The notes beneath the pieces are model-generated. The model had not been told where the DNA came from, ran no database searches, and saw nothing but the letters and a program-made list of their open reading frames with translations. Below are positions 1-6,640 of a stretch of DNA of 33,731 nucleotides, in pieces. Each line of letters begins with the position of its first letter. Within the stretch, counting starts at the first letter, position 1. This DNA comes from Planctomycetia bacterium (GTDB taxonomy: Bacteria; Planctomycetota; PLA2; JAEUHO01), in the NCBI GenBank assembly GCA_016795345.1, contig JAEUHO010000202.1:1-33731 (forward strand). The letters are read 5' to 3'. The translations under genes and the position numbers were made by a program.

Positions 1-566
1 ATCGCACCGAGATCCTCGAGGCGGCGCACCGCGCCGAGCGCCGTGGGATGCACGGTCTGCGCGGCGTTCGCGATCGCTCGGCCGGTCGCTTCGAGCAGCG
101 CCGGCTCGGCGACGAGCGCGAACAGCGCCCGCACCCCCGCCGCGCGGACCCCTCGCGCTCGCCGCGTGGGGGTGTACGGCGTGCGTCCCTCGACGCGGAG
201 CGCGATGTTCCTCCCGGCCCGCAGGAAGCAGTTGCCGGCGAGATCGACGTAGTTGAGCCCGTGCTCGGCGAAGAACGCCCCGAGGGGTCGGCCGACGTAG
301 GGAGCGAAGAGGATCCACCCGCGGGCGCGTGCGCCGAGGGTCGCCACGAGCGCCCGGGCGACCGCGGTGGCGAGGTGCGTGCGCTTGACCTCGACGTGGA
401 GCCCGACGGTCTGGCCGCGCAGACGGATCGCGATCCGCGCGTCGGCGTGCGCCGTCCCTGCCTTCGCGTCGCCGGCCGGTTCGAGCGCGGTGACCCGCGC
501 GTCGACGTCGCGGAGGACGACGGCGAGCCGGTCGAGGTAGGGGCCGAGGTCGTCGGGCGTTCGCAT
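1..566 (-). CDS. AbiEi-like type IV antitoxin / transcriptional regulator, 5' part
   Basis: The first 188 residues are visible; the 3' end lies beyond the left edge. Reading from the ATG at 566, the protein has a restriction-endonuclease-like N-terminal half. It includes a VEVK strand, then the block APYVGRPLGAFF followed by LNYVDLAGNCFLR and a VEGRTPY strand. That block is characteristic of proteins annotated as type IV toxin-antitoxin AbiEi-family antitoxins. A winged-helix-like stretch follows near the edge (ALFALV...GRAIANAAQTV...LGAVRRLEDLG). In the family the antitoxin represses its own operon and neutralises a nucleotidyltransferase toxin (AbiEii) encoded just downstream. That position is outside this window, so toxin pairing cannot be judged. 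A near-perfect palindrome sits 17 bp upstream of the start. It is divergent from the HNH-RuvB gene. The family call is from recalled motif similarity only; a stand-alone regulator of the same fold is possible. Confidence 0.68.
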   Translation of the reverse strand, partial: MRTPDDLGPYLDRLAVVLRDVDARVTALEPAGDAKAGTAHADARIAIRLRGQTVGLHVEVKRTHLATAVARALVATLGARARGWILFAPYVGRPLGAFFAEHGLNYVDLAGNCFLRAGRNIALRVEGRTPYTPTRRARGVRAAGVRALFALVAEPALLEATGRAIANAAQTVHPTALGAVRRLEDLGA

Positions 567-583
567 GGATAGGAGTTTGCCAT

Positions 584-600
584 GGATGTTAGTAATATCC
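584..600. promoter_or_regulatory. 17-bp palindrome, putative autoregulatory operator
   Basis: The sequence is GGATGTTAGTAATATCC. Its pattern GGAT-n-TTA-n-TAA-n-ATCC is a perfect dyad except at the three n positions. It is strikingly AT-rich for this genome. On the minus strand it contains TAACAT, a TANNNT-type -10, so a protein bound here would block the AbiEi-like gene. AbiEi antitoxins are known to bind inverted repeats in their own promoters; the link here is inference. Confidence 0.55.
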
Positions 601-746
601 AATAGCCTTGGCGCCTGCACCGGCCGAGTCGTGCCGCGGCAGGAGTGGGGGCGGCAGGGGGAGGGACCCGTGCCGAACCGCTCCCCATCGCGACTCGCAG
701 GTCGCCCAGGGGACCGTCCTCGACCCGCCCTGTCGGTGGCCCCATG

Positions 747-752
747 TAGGAT
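747..752 (+). promoter_or_regulatory. -10 element of the HNH-RuvB gene
   Basis: TAGGAT fits the TANNNT pattern seen throughout the window. It would place transcription start near 759 and give a leader of about 30 nt carrying the GGAG at 779-782. It overlaps the edge of the direct-repeat box at 755-769. No clear -35 was seen. Confidence 0.45.
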
Positions 753-754
753 AC

Positions 755-769
755 GAACAACATACGAAC
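755..769 (+). promoter_or_regulatory. GAAC-N7-GAAC direct repeat, putative LexA (SOS) box
   Basis: The sequence GAACAACATACGAAC has two GAAC half-sites 11 bp apart centre to centre, within a longer direct repeat of ATACGAAC (751-758 and 762-769). GAAC-N7-GAAC (GTTC-N7-GTTC) is the LexA-binding motif of alphaproteobacteria. The site lies across the predicted transcription start, where a repressor would act. The same architecture occurs upstream of uvrA at 19548-19562. That this organism's LexA uses this motif is inference. Confidence 0.55.
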
Positions 770-790
770 GGACGCTTCGGAGCCCTCGCC

Positions 791-3214
791 ATGTCCCACG
801 CCCTCGCGGATCCCGCCCCGGACACCGCGGTCCCCGTCCTGGGGGAGGCGCGGCCCCCGTCGGCCGACCCCACCGAGATGCGGCCCGGGCTGACGGCGGA
901 AGAGGTGTGCCGGCGGCTGGCACGGGCGGCCCGGCACGAAGAGACCGGCCGGCGCGTGCTCGCCTTCTACCTGGTCGAGATGGACCAGCGGCGGCTCTAC
1001 CAGGCGACCGGCCACGGCAGCACGGCGCACTACGCCGAGGCTCGGCTGGGGCTCGACCGGCGGCGGGTCGCGGAGCTGGTGCGGGTGGGCGCGAAGCTCC
1101 TCGAGCTGCGCGGGCTCGACCGCGCCTTCTGCGCGGGACGCCTGGGGTGGGCCAAGGTCTTGATCGTCGCCCGGATGGCGACGCCCGAACACGAGGCGGC
1201 CTGGCTCGAGCGCGCGCTCGCGCTCGACGCCCGGGCGCTGGCGCTGCTCGCGGCGCGATCGCGGGAGGGCGGCGCACCGCGGGCGCCGGGCGACGAGAAG
1301 GGCCTGCCCGAGATCCGGTTCCCTGTGAGCGCGTCCGTCGGGTCGCTCGTGTACGCGAAGCTCGAACAGGCGCAGCGTCGCCTCGGGGCCGAGCTCGGCC
1401 GCGAGGTGGACGTCGCGGGGCTGCTCGACACGCTCCTCGACCAGTTCCTCGCGACGCAGGCCGACGGCAGCGTCCCCGGCCGGACGCGCGTGGACGCCTC
1501 GGCCTTCCGCGTGCAGCTGGTCGAGACGGGGGAGCGCGGGGCCCCGCTGCTGGTCTCGACCGAGGACGGGCTGTTCCCGCTCGACGCGGGCGGCCCGGGC
1601 GGCGAAGGCGCGGCGTCCGAGGCGGTGCGCTGCGACGCCGGCGTGCGCAACCATCACGTCGCCGGTTCGCGCGACGCCGCGGGGGACGACCACGACCACC
1701 GCGCGCGCGACGTCAAGACGCCGCCGGGCATGCGTCGGAGCGTCCTGCGGCGCGACGGCCATCGCTGCCGCTCCTGCCGCTCGCGATGGTCGTTGATGGT
1801 GCACCACGTGGAGTTCCGCTCGCACGGCGGGCGCACGCTCCACGAGAACCTGATCACGCTCTGCTCGCGATGCCACGGGCTCGTCCACGCGGGGCTGCTC
1901 GTCATCGAGGGGACCTCGGCCGACGTCGTGCGGTTCGTGGACGCCGCGGGTCGCCCGCTCGCGGGGGCCGAGCAGGTCGGGGCCCTCGAGGCGTCCCGTC
2001 TCGCGACGTGGGGCGCAGAAGCGGTGGGCCTCGCGACGGTGAGCCTCCAGCCGCCGCCGGTCGCGCCGGACGCCCCCGAGGGCGCCGCGACGGTGACGCT
2101 GAGGTCGATGCCCGAAGAGGTGGACGCCTCGTGGTGGAGGCGGCACGCGCACCTCGTGCGCGAGCGCGGCGAGCACGGGACCCTGCGTTTCGAGGCGGGG
2201 ACGCCGATCGAGGCGCCCGCGCCCGACGTCGCGCCGCCCGCGCCCGTGGACACGGCCTTCGCCGGGCTCGTCGGTCAAGGGGAGCGTGTCGCGCGGCTCG
2301 CGCGGGTGGCCGAGGGCGTGCGCGCGCGGGGCAAGCGCTTCCCGCACGTGTTGCTCACGGGGCCCGCGGGCACCGGCAAGAGCACGTTGGCGCGCGGTAT
2401 CGCGGTGGCGACCGGCCGGCCGATCGCCGAGGTGTCGGCGCCGCTCGTCACCGACCGGGCGACCTGGGTGCGCCTGCTGGCGGGGCTCGCCGAGGGGAGC
2501 GTCCTGTTCCTCGACGAGGCGCACGCGCTGCCGCGCGCGCTGCTCGAGGTGCTGCTCGAGGCGATGGCGGAGCACCGGCTCTCGCTCGTGTTGTCGGACG
2601 GCGTGACGGCCCGGCGCATCGCGCTGAAGCTGCCTTCGTTCACGCTGGTGGCCGCGACGACCGACGACGGGGCGATCCCGCCGGCGCTGCGGAGCCGCTT
2701 CGGGCTGCGGGAGACCCTGGTGCACTACGACGCCGACGCGCTGGCCGCCGTCGTGCGGGACGCCGCGGCGCGCGAGGGCGCGGAGGCGACGCCGGAAGGC
2801 GCGCGGAGGCTCGCGGAGGCCGCTCGCGGCACGCCGCGGGAGGCGCTGCGGCTCCTCGAGCGGGCGCTCGACGACGCGGCCGCGGACGGGGCGATGCGGC
2901 TGGACGTCTCGGGCGTCGAGCGGACGCTCTCCGGGCTCGGGTACGACGCGAACGGCCTCGACGCGGGCGAGCAGCGGTACCTGGCGGTGCTGCGCGAGAG
3001 CCCGATGCCGGTCCCGCTGTCGCGCCTGGCGCGGGTGATGGGCACGACGCCTCGGTCGCTCGTCGAGCACGTCGAGCCGTGGCTGTTCCTGCGCGGGTTC
3101 GCGCGCATGACGCCCGGCGGGCGCACGACGGCGCCCCGCGTGCGGCTCATGGCCGCGCGTGGCGGTGCGCCGAACGTGCGGCACCTGGCGCCGCGCGCGT
3201 ACCACGCCACCTGA
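791..3214 (+). CDS. HNH endonuclease fused to RuvB-like Holliday-junction branch-migration ATPase
   Basis: 807 residues from the ATG at 791, chosen for the GGAG at 779-782; the frame stays open to 608 but upstream sequence looks non-coding. Residues about 30-170 are the helical N-terminal region typical of DUF222-type HNH proteins (MDQRRLYQATGHGSTAHYAE). The HNH zinc nuclease is at 314-366: C326-x2-C329, H338-H339, N353, C358-x2-C361-H362 and H366. A Pro/Ala-rich linker leads to a full RuvB module at about 487-800: Walker A GPAGTGKS (524-531), Walker B FLDEAH (573-578), sensor ATTDDG, SRFG, a GTPREALRLL segment like RuvB's GTPRIANRLL, and the C-terminal winged helix with EPWLFLRGF and RMTPGGR, close to RuvB's EPYLIQQGF and RTPRGR. 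RuvB drives branch migration at Holliday junctions, so joining it to a nuclease suggests junction or replication-fork processing. Its promoter carries a putative SOS box. It is unlikely to be the housekeeping ruvB, which is normally beside ruvA/ruvC. Confidence 0.88.
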   Translation: MSHALADPAPDTAVPVLGEARPPSADPTEMRPGLTAEEVCRRLARAARHEETGRRVLAFYLVEMDQRRLYQATGHGSTAHYAEARLGLDRRRVAELVRVGAKLLELRGLDRAFCAGRLGWAKVLIVARMATPEHEAAWLERALALDARALALLAARSREGGAPRAPGDEKGLPEIRFPVSASVGSLVYAKLEQAQRRLGAELGREVDVAGLLDTLLDQFLATQADGSVPGRTRVDASAFRVQLVETGERGAPLLVSTEDGLFPLDAGGPGGEGAASEAVRCDAGVRNHHVAGSRDAAGDDHDHRARDVKTPPGMRRSVLRRDGHRCRSCRSRWSLMVHHVEFRSHGGRTLHENLITLCSRCHGLVHAGLLVIEGTSADVVRFVDAAGRPLAGAEQVGALEASRLATWGAEAVGLATVSLQPPPVAPDAPEGAATVTLRSMPEEVDASWWRRHAHLVRERGEHGTLRFEAGTPIEAPAPDVAPPAPVDTAFAGLVGQGERVARLARVAEGVRARGKRFPHVLLTGPAGTGKSTLARGIAVATGRPIAEVSAPLVTDRATWVRLLAGLAEGSVLFLDEAHALPRALLEVLLEAMAEHRLSLVLSDGVTARRIALKLPSFTLVAATTDDGAIPPALRSRFGLRETLVHYDADALAAVVRDAAAREGAEATPEGARRLAEAARGTPREALRLLERALDDAAADGAMRLDVSGVERTLSGLGYDANGLDAGEQRYLAVLRESPMPVPLSRLARVMGTTPRSLVEHVEPWLFLRGFARMTPGGRTTAPRVRLMAARGGAPNVRHLAPRAYHAT

Positions 3215-3270
3215 CGCGCCGATCGCGGCGAAACTCGGCGTTTCGGACGAGGGCCGGGGGGAAGGTGCGT

Positions 3271-3291
3271 GCGGGGGTTCCGCGCCCCCGC
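3271..3291 (+). terminator. GC hairpin, possible terminator after HNH-RuvB
   Basis: GCGGGGG (3271-3277) pairs with CCCCCGC (3285-3291) across a 7-nt loop, 57 nt after the stop codon at 3214. There is no T-run, so Rho-independent termination is uncertain. A second, weaker inverted repeat, GAAACG/CGTTTC, follows at 3304-3309 and 3317-3322, about 85 nt before the lipoprotein start; it could be a regulatory site. Confidence 0.35.
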
Positions 3292-3394
3292 GGAGGCCTT
3301 CACGAAACGTCGCTTTCGTTTCACCGCCCGGTCGGCGACCATCCGCTCCTCCTCGGTCCTCGCAGGGTCGAGGGGGACACGTCAGGGTCGAACT

Positions 3395-3400
3395 GGGAGG
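3395..3400 (+). promoter_or_regulatory. Strong Shine-Dalgarno GGGAGG fixing the lipoprotein start
   Basis: GGGAGG is separated from the ATG at 3407 by 6 nt. It decides this start over the earlier in-frame start at 3269, which would bury the signal peptide 46 residues inside the protein. Confidence 0.7.
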
Positions 3401-3406
3401 GTGCTC

Positions 3407-4012
3407 ATGGCGCGCGCGGGTTGGATCGTGGCAGGGTGCATCTTGTTGTCCGGACTCGGCACGGCGTGCGGAGGCGGCGGGGGGGGCGGCGGCGATCCCG
3501 CGCCGCAGCCGGTGCTCGACCAGTCGTTCACGCCCGGCGACTTCTCCACGTCCGCGGGTGTGTCGTACGCGACGGCCTGGGCGCAGACCGTCGTGCCGGC
3601 CGTATCGGGGACGCTCGACTCGGTCGATCTTCTGCTCGTGGCACAGGGGCCGGACGATGTCATCCGCGTGGACGTGCGCGGCGTCTCGGGTTCGCCGCTC
3701 TCCGACGACGGCTCCGTGCTCGGCAGCGTGATCGTCGCGGCCGCCGACCTTCCGTTCGTGGACAACCTCGTCCTGTCCACGTTCGACTTCCGCTCCCAGG
3801 GGATCCCCGTGGTGGCGGGACAGACGCTCGCGATCGTCGTGACGAAACTCTCCGGCACACCCAACCCGGGTGACTCCGACGTGCTCCTCGTCGGGGAACT
3901 CGCGAACGGCTACGTCCCGGGAGGTGCATTCCAGCGCAACGGGGGCTCCGGCGTGCCGTTCGCCGGCATCGTGGGCGACTTCTACTTCGCCTTCCGCGTG
4001 GTCCCGGAGTAG
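3407..4012 (+). CDS. Secreted lipoprotein with choice-of-anchor-like beta-sandwich
   Basis: 201 residues. A type II signal peptide is clear: MARAGW, a hydrophobic core of about 13 residues, then LGTAC with the lipidated Cys at 21. An eight-glycine spacer follows, encoded across a run of eight G (3479-3486). The mature part starts LDQSFTPGDF and continues as short hydrophobic strands, with a central 'SVDLLLVAQGPDDVIRVDV' strand pair and a later VVAGQTLAIVV strand. The pattern resembles beta-sandwich domains of the choice-of-anchor R type found in exported proteins. It probably sits on the outer or cytoplasmic membrane with the sandwich outside the cytoplasm. No catalytic motif is visible. The next gene begins 39 nt downstream on the same strand and may be co-transcribed. 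Confidence 0.75.
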   Translation: MARAGWIVAGCILLSGLGTACGGGGGGGGDPAPQPVLDQSFTPGDFSTSAGVSYATAWAQTVVPAVSGTLDSVDLLLVAQGPDDVIRVDVRGVSGSPLSDDGSVLGSVIVAAADLPFVDNLVLSTFDFRSQGIPVVAGQTLAIVVTKLSGTPNPGDSDVLLVGELANGYVPGGAFQRNGGSGVPFAGIVGDFYFAFRVVPE

Positions 4013-4051
4013 CGCGCGCCGAGGGGGATGTCGGGCACACTGGGGGCCCTG

Positions 4052-6559
4052 ATGTCCTCGCCGCCGACACCGCCGACACCGCCGACCCCGCCGACCGCTC
4101 CGCCCGCTCGGCGCGTGCCCGGGCGCCGCGTCGTCGCGGCGATCGTCGCGCTCGCGATCGTCGTGTTCGTGATCGGGCGGCTCACCGCGACCCGCGGACC
4201 CGAGGGGGACGCAGCCGGCGATCCTCCGGACCGCGAGGCCCGGCCGCCGGCGTCCGGCGAGGAACGCGCGCCGGGCCTCGCGGTCCCCGCGCGGGGGATC
4301 GGGTCGCCGGACGGGACCGCGGTCGAGGACGGCGCGGTCGATCCCGACGACGTCGGGCCCGCCGTCCGCGTGCGGGGACGGGTCGTCGACGGGGCGCGGC
4401 GGCCGGTCGGGGACGCGGCCGTGCGGGTCGAGGTGAGCGGCGTCGGGCCGGTGGTGGTCCGCACCGGCGGCGACGGTCGATTCGACGCCGCGGTGAAGGA
4501 GGGCGGGCCCGCGCCGCTGCGGATCGCGGTGGCGGCCGAGTCCGGCGGGCGCGTCGCCGCGCGGACCGTCCCCACGCCGATCCGCGGGGAACGCCGGTTC
4601 GACGTCGGCGACCTCGTGCTGGCGGCGGGGGTGCGCGTGGCGGTGCGCGTCGTGGACGCGGGGCGGCCCGTGGGCGGCGCGTCGGTCCACCTCGCCGTCG
4701 CGAATCCGCGCGACGTGCGGCGATTCGACGCGGGGACGATGTCGGGACGGCCCAGGTTCGTCGGATGGGTGGCCCACGCGACGACGGACGCCGAAGGCCT
4801 CGCCGTGTTCCCGTCGGTGCCCGCGGGCGACGTCGCGGTGCTCGCGCGCGCGGACGGGCCTCGCCGCGGGCGGGTGGAGGCCGCCGCGGACGGCGACGTC
4901 GCGCTCGAGGTGCCGCTCGCGCGGGCACGCGACGTGCGCGTGACGGTGATCGATGCGGCGACGCGCGCGCCGCTCGCGGGGGTGCGCCTCGGCGTCGAGA
5001 CGTCGGCAACGGGCGAGTTCAGCGAGGACCCGTGGGACGACCCGTGGCCCGTCGCGCCGACGGGCCCGGACGGGACGACGACGCTTCCCGCGATGCCAGG
5101 GGGGACATCGGCGGCACTGACGGTCCTCGGCGACGGCTGGAACTGGCCGCCATGGCGGTCGCCGGTGCCGCTCCCACCCGACGTCGACACCCTGGAGATC
5201 GAAGTTCCGGCTGCCGTGCTCGAAGTGCGCCGCGAGGCCGTGTTCGAGGACGGACCGCCGCCGCCGGACCGGACGCCCGTGACGTTCGAGGCGTCGTGGG
5301 GCGGTTCCGTCCGTGGCTTCTGGGGCGACCATGGCGCGCCCGTCGCGAGCGGGCGCGTAGACGGTGGCGCGCTCGTGATCGGCGGGCTGCGGCACAGGCA
5401 CGATGCGATGTTCGGTCGCGCACGGCTGCCGGACGGGCGGACCGGCCGTCTGGACGCATCGCCCGTCGTGTTCCGCGGCGGACGCACCGTGCGCGTCACG
5501 GTGCACGAGGAAGACGGCGCCGCGGCCGCGGGCGTGCCGGTCGTCGTCGAGTCGTCCGGGCGGCGCGTGGCGTGGACGCGGACGGGCGCCGATGGCGTCG
5601 CGACGATCTCCGACGTGGGCGCGGGCGCACGGGCCGTCGTCGAATCCGGCGGCGCGTTGGTCGAGACGTGGCGGCACGGCGTGTTCGAGGAGGAACTGGT
5701 GGCGTCCCTCGACGGGACGCCTTCGCCGTCGGAGGTGGCGTTCGTGCTCCCCGGCTTCGTCGAAGCGCGGTTGACGGTGACGGTCGGCGGGCGGCCCGGG
5801 TTCCCGCCCGGTCTCGACGTCGTCGCCGGCCTCTCGCGCGTCACTGCCGACCGCGCCGACCTGCCCGACGCGACGTGGGACCCGGCGTCCGGCACCGTGC
5901 GGTTCCGCGTGCGGCGACCGACCGGAACGCGCCGCTTGTACGTGACCGGTGCCGCGCCGGGTCACGCGATCGCTGAGGCCACGTTCAGACCTGCCGACGC
6001 GCCGGGCGTGCTCGAGGCGAGGCTCGAGATGCGTCCGGCCGGCGGGCTCGATCTCGACGTCCTGGGACTCGGCATCCGCAGTCCAGAGTGGTTGCCGGAA
6101 CTGCAAGGAGACGACGGCGCCTTTCATCGCGACGTCGTCAGGATCCGCCCCGACGCCGACGCGGGGGCCATCCCGCGGGCGGACGACGTCGCGGCCGGCA
6201 CGTGGCGGCTGCGGGACGATTGGTCCGGTTGCGTCAGCGAGAGCGTGCGCGTGGAGGCCGGCGGGCGCGCGCGCCTGCGGCTCGATCTGCGGCATCTCCG
6301 TGACGTGCAGGTCGCGGTCGAACTCCCTCCCGGCGTGGAGGCGACCGACCTCGTCGTCCGGCGGGAGGCCGAGGGCCTCGTCCTCGTCGGGCAGGACCGT
6401 GAGATCCGCGGGCGGACGTCGTTCCGCCTCACCCTGCCCGGCGACCGGCCGGTGCGGCTGTGGGCCGAGCATCCGGCGTGCGTGACGACGCCCGGGGAAG
6501 GGGACGTGACCGTGACCGCGCCCGGGCCTCGCGTCGCCTTGCGGCTCCGGGCCCGCTGA
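4052..6559 (+). CDS. Membrane-anchored carboxypeptidase-regulatory-like beta-sandwich protein
   Basis: 835 residues from ATG 4052, preceded by GGGGG at 4042-4046; an in-frame ATG at 4028 is an alternative. The N-terminus is a TPP-repeat tail (from a 9-bp tandem repeat near 4063-4100) followed by basic residues and one membrane helix at about 27-44 (VVAAIVALAIVVFVIG), so the bulk should face the periplasm or exterior. The rest is a chain of immunoglobulin-like beta modules with the carboxypeptidase-regulatory signature: GRVVDGARRPVGDAAVRV with TGGDGRF, VRVVDAGRPVGGASVHL with TDAEGLAVFP, VTVIDAATRAPLAGVRL, and VTVHEEDGAAAAGVPVVV with TGADGVATI. No active-site motif is seen. The role is probably structural, adhesive or ligand-binding. 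It is similar in build, not closely in sequence, to the protein at 29353-32439. A copy of the 12-bp CGGGCCTCGCGT word lies near its 3' end (6523-6534). Confidence 0.78.
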   Translation: MSSPPTPPTPPTPPTAPPARRVPGRRVVAAIVALAIVVFVIGRLTATRGPEGDAAGDPPDREARPPASGEERAPGLAVPARGIGSPDGTAVEDGAVDPDDVGPAVRVRGRVVDGARRPVGDAAVRVEVSGVGPVVVRTGGDGRFDAAVKEGGPAPLRIAVAAESGGRVAARTVPTPIRGERRFDVGDLVLAAGVRVAVRVVDAGRPVGGASVHLAVANPRDVRRFDAGTMSGRPRFVGWVAHATTDAEGLAVFPSVPAGDVAVLARADGPRRGRVEAAADGDVALEVPLARARDVRVTVIDAATRAPLAGVRLGVETSATGEFSEDPWDDPWPVAPTGPDGTTTLPAMPGGTSAALTVLGDGWNWPPWRSPVPLPPDVDTLEIEVPAAVLEVRREAVFEDGPPPPDRTPVTFEASWGGSVRGFWGDHGAPVASGRVDGGALVIGGLRHRHDAMFGRARLPDGRTGRLDASPVVFRGGRTVRVTVHEEDGAAAAGVPVVVESSGRRVAWTRTGADGVATISDVGAGARAVVESGGALVETWRHGVFEEELVASLDGTPSPSEVAFVLPGFVEARLTVTVGGRPGFPPGLDVVAGLSRVTADRADLPDATWDPASGTVRFRVRRPTGTRRLYVTGAAPGHAIAEATFRPADAPGVLEARLEMRPAGGLDLDVLGLGIRSPEWLPELQGDDGAFHRDVVRIRPDADAGAIPRADDVAAGTWRLRDDWSGCVSESVRVEAGGRARLRLDLRHLRDVQVAVELPPGVEATDLVVRREAEGLVLVGQDREIRGRTSFRLTLPGDRPVRLWAEHPACVTTPGEGDVTVTAPGPRVALRLRAR

Positions 6560-6625
6560 CGGCGTCCGGGGCCGCGGCGCGCGAGGTGGTGTCCGGCCGA
6601 GCGTGGCGGCTCCGGGGGGGTGGCG

Positions 6626-6631
6626 TACGCT
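6626..6631 (+). promoter_or_regulatory. -10 element TACGCT for lysS (leaderless or nearly so)
   Basis: TANNNT hexamer ending 9 nt before the ATG at 6641, so transcription would start within about 3 nt of the start codon. No Shine-Dalgarno is present in the gap. Confidence 0.5.
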
Positions 6632-6640
6632 GGCCCCGCC

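Noticed and set aside
3085-3102. A GTTC...GTTC pair near the end of HNH-RuvB as another SOS box
   Set aside because: The gap is 8, not 7, and it lies inside coding sequence away from any promoter.
791-3214. Calling this gene the housekeeping ruvB
   Set aside because: RuvB is only the C-terminal part of a larger nuclease fusion and no ruvA or ruvC is adjacent.
4063-4100. 9-bp tandem repeat (CCGCCGACA/C type) as a CRISPR or regulatory array
   Set aside because: It encodes the TPP-repeat cytoplasmic tail in frame; units are too short and lack spacers.
3982-5895. Minus-strand frame of 637 codons
   Set aside because: Ser/Thr/Arg-rich shadow of the plus-strand beta-sandwich gene, with no domain and no start signals.
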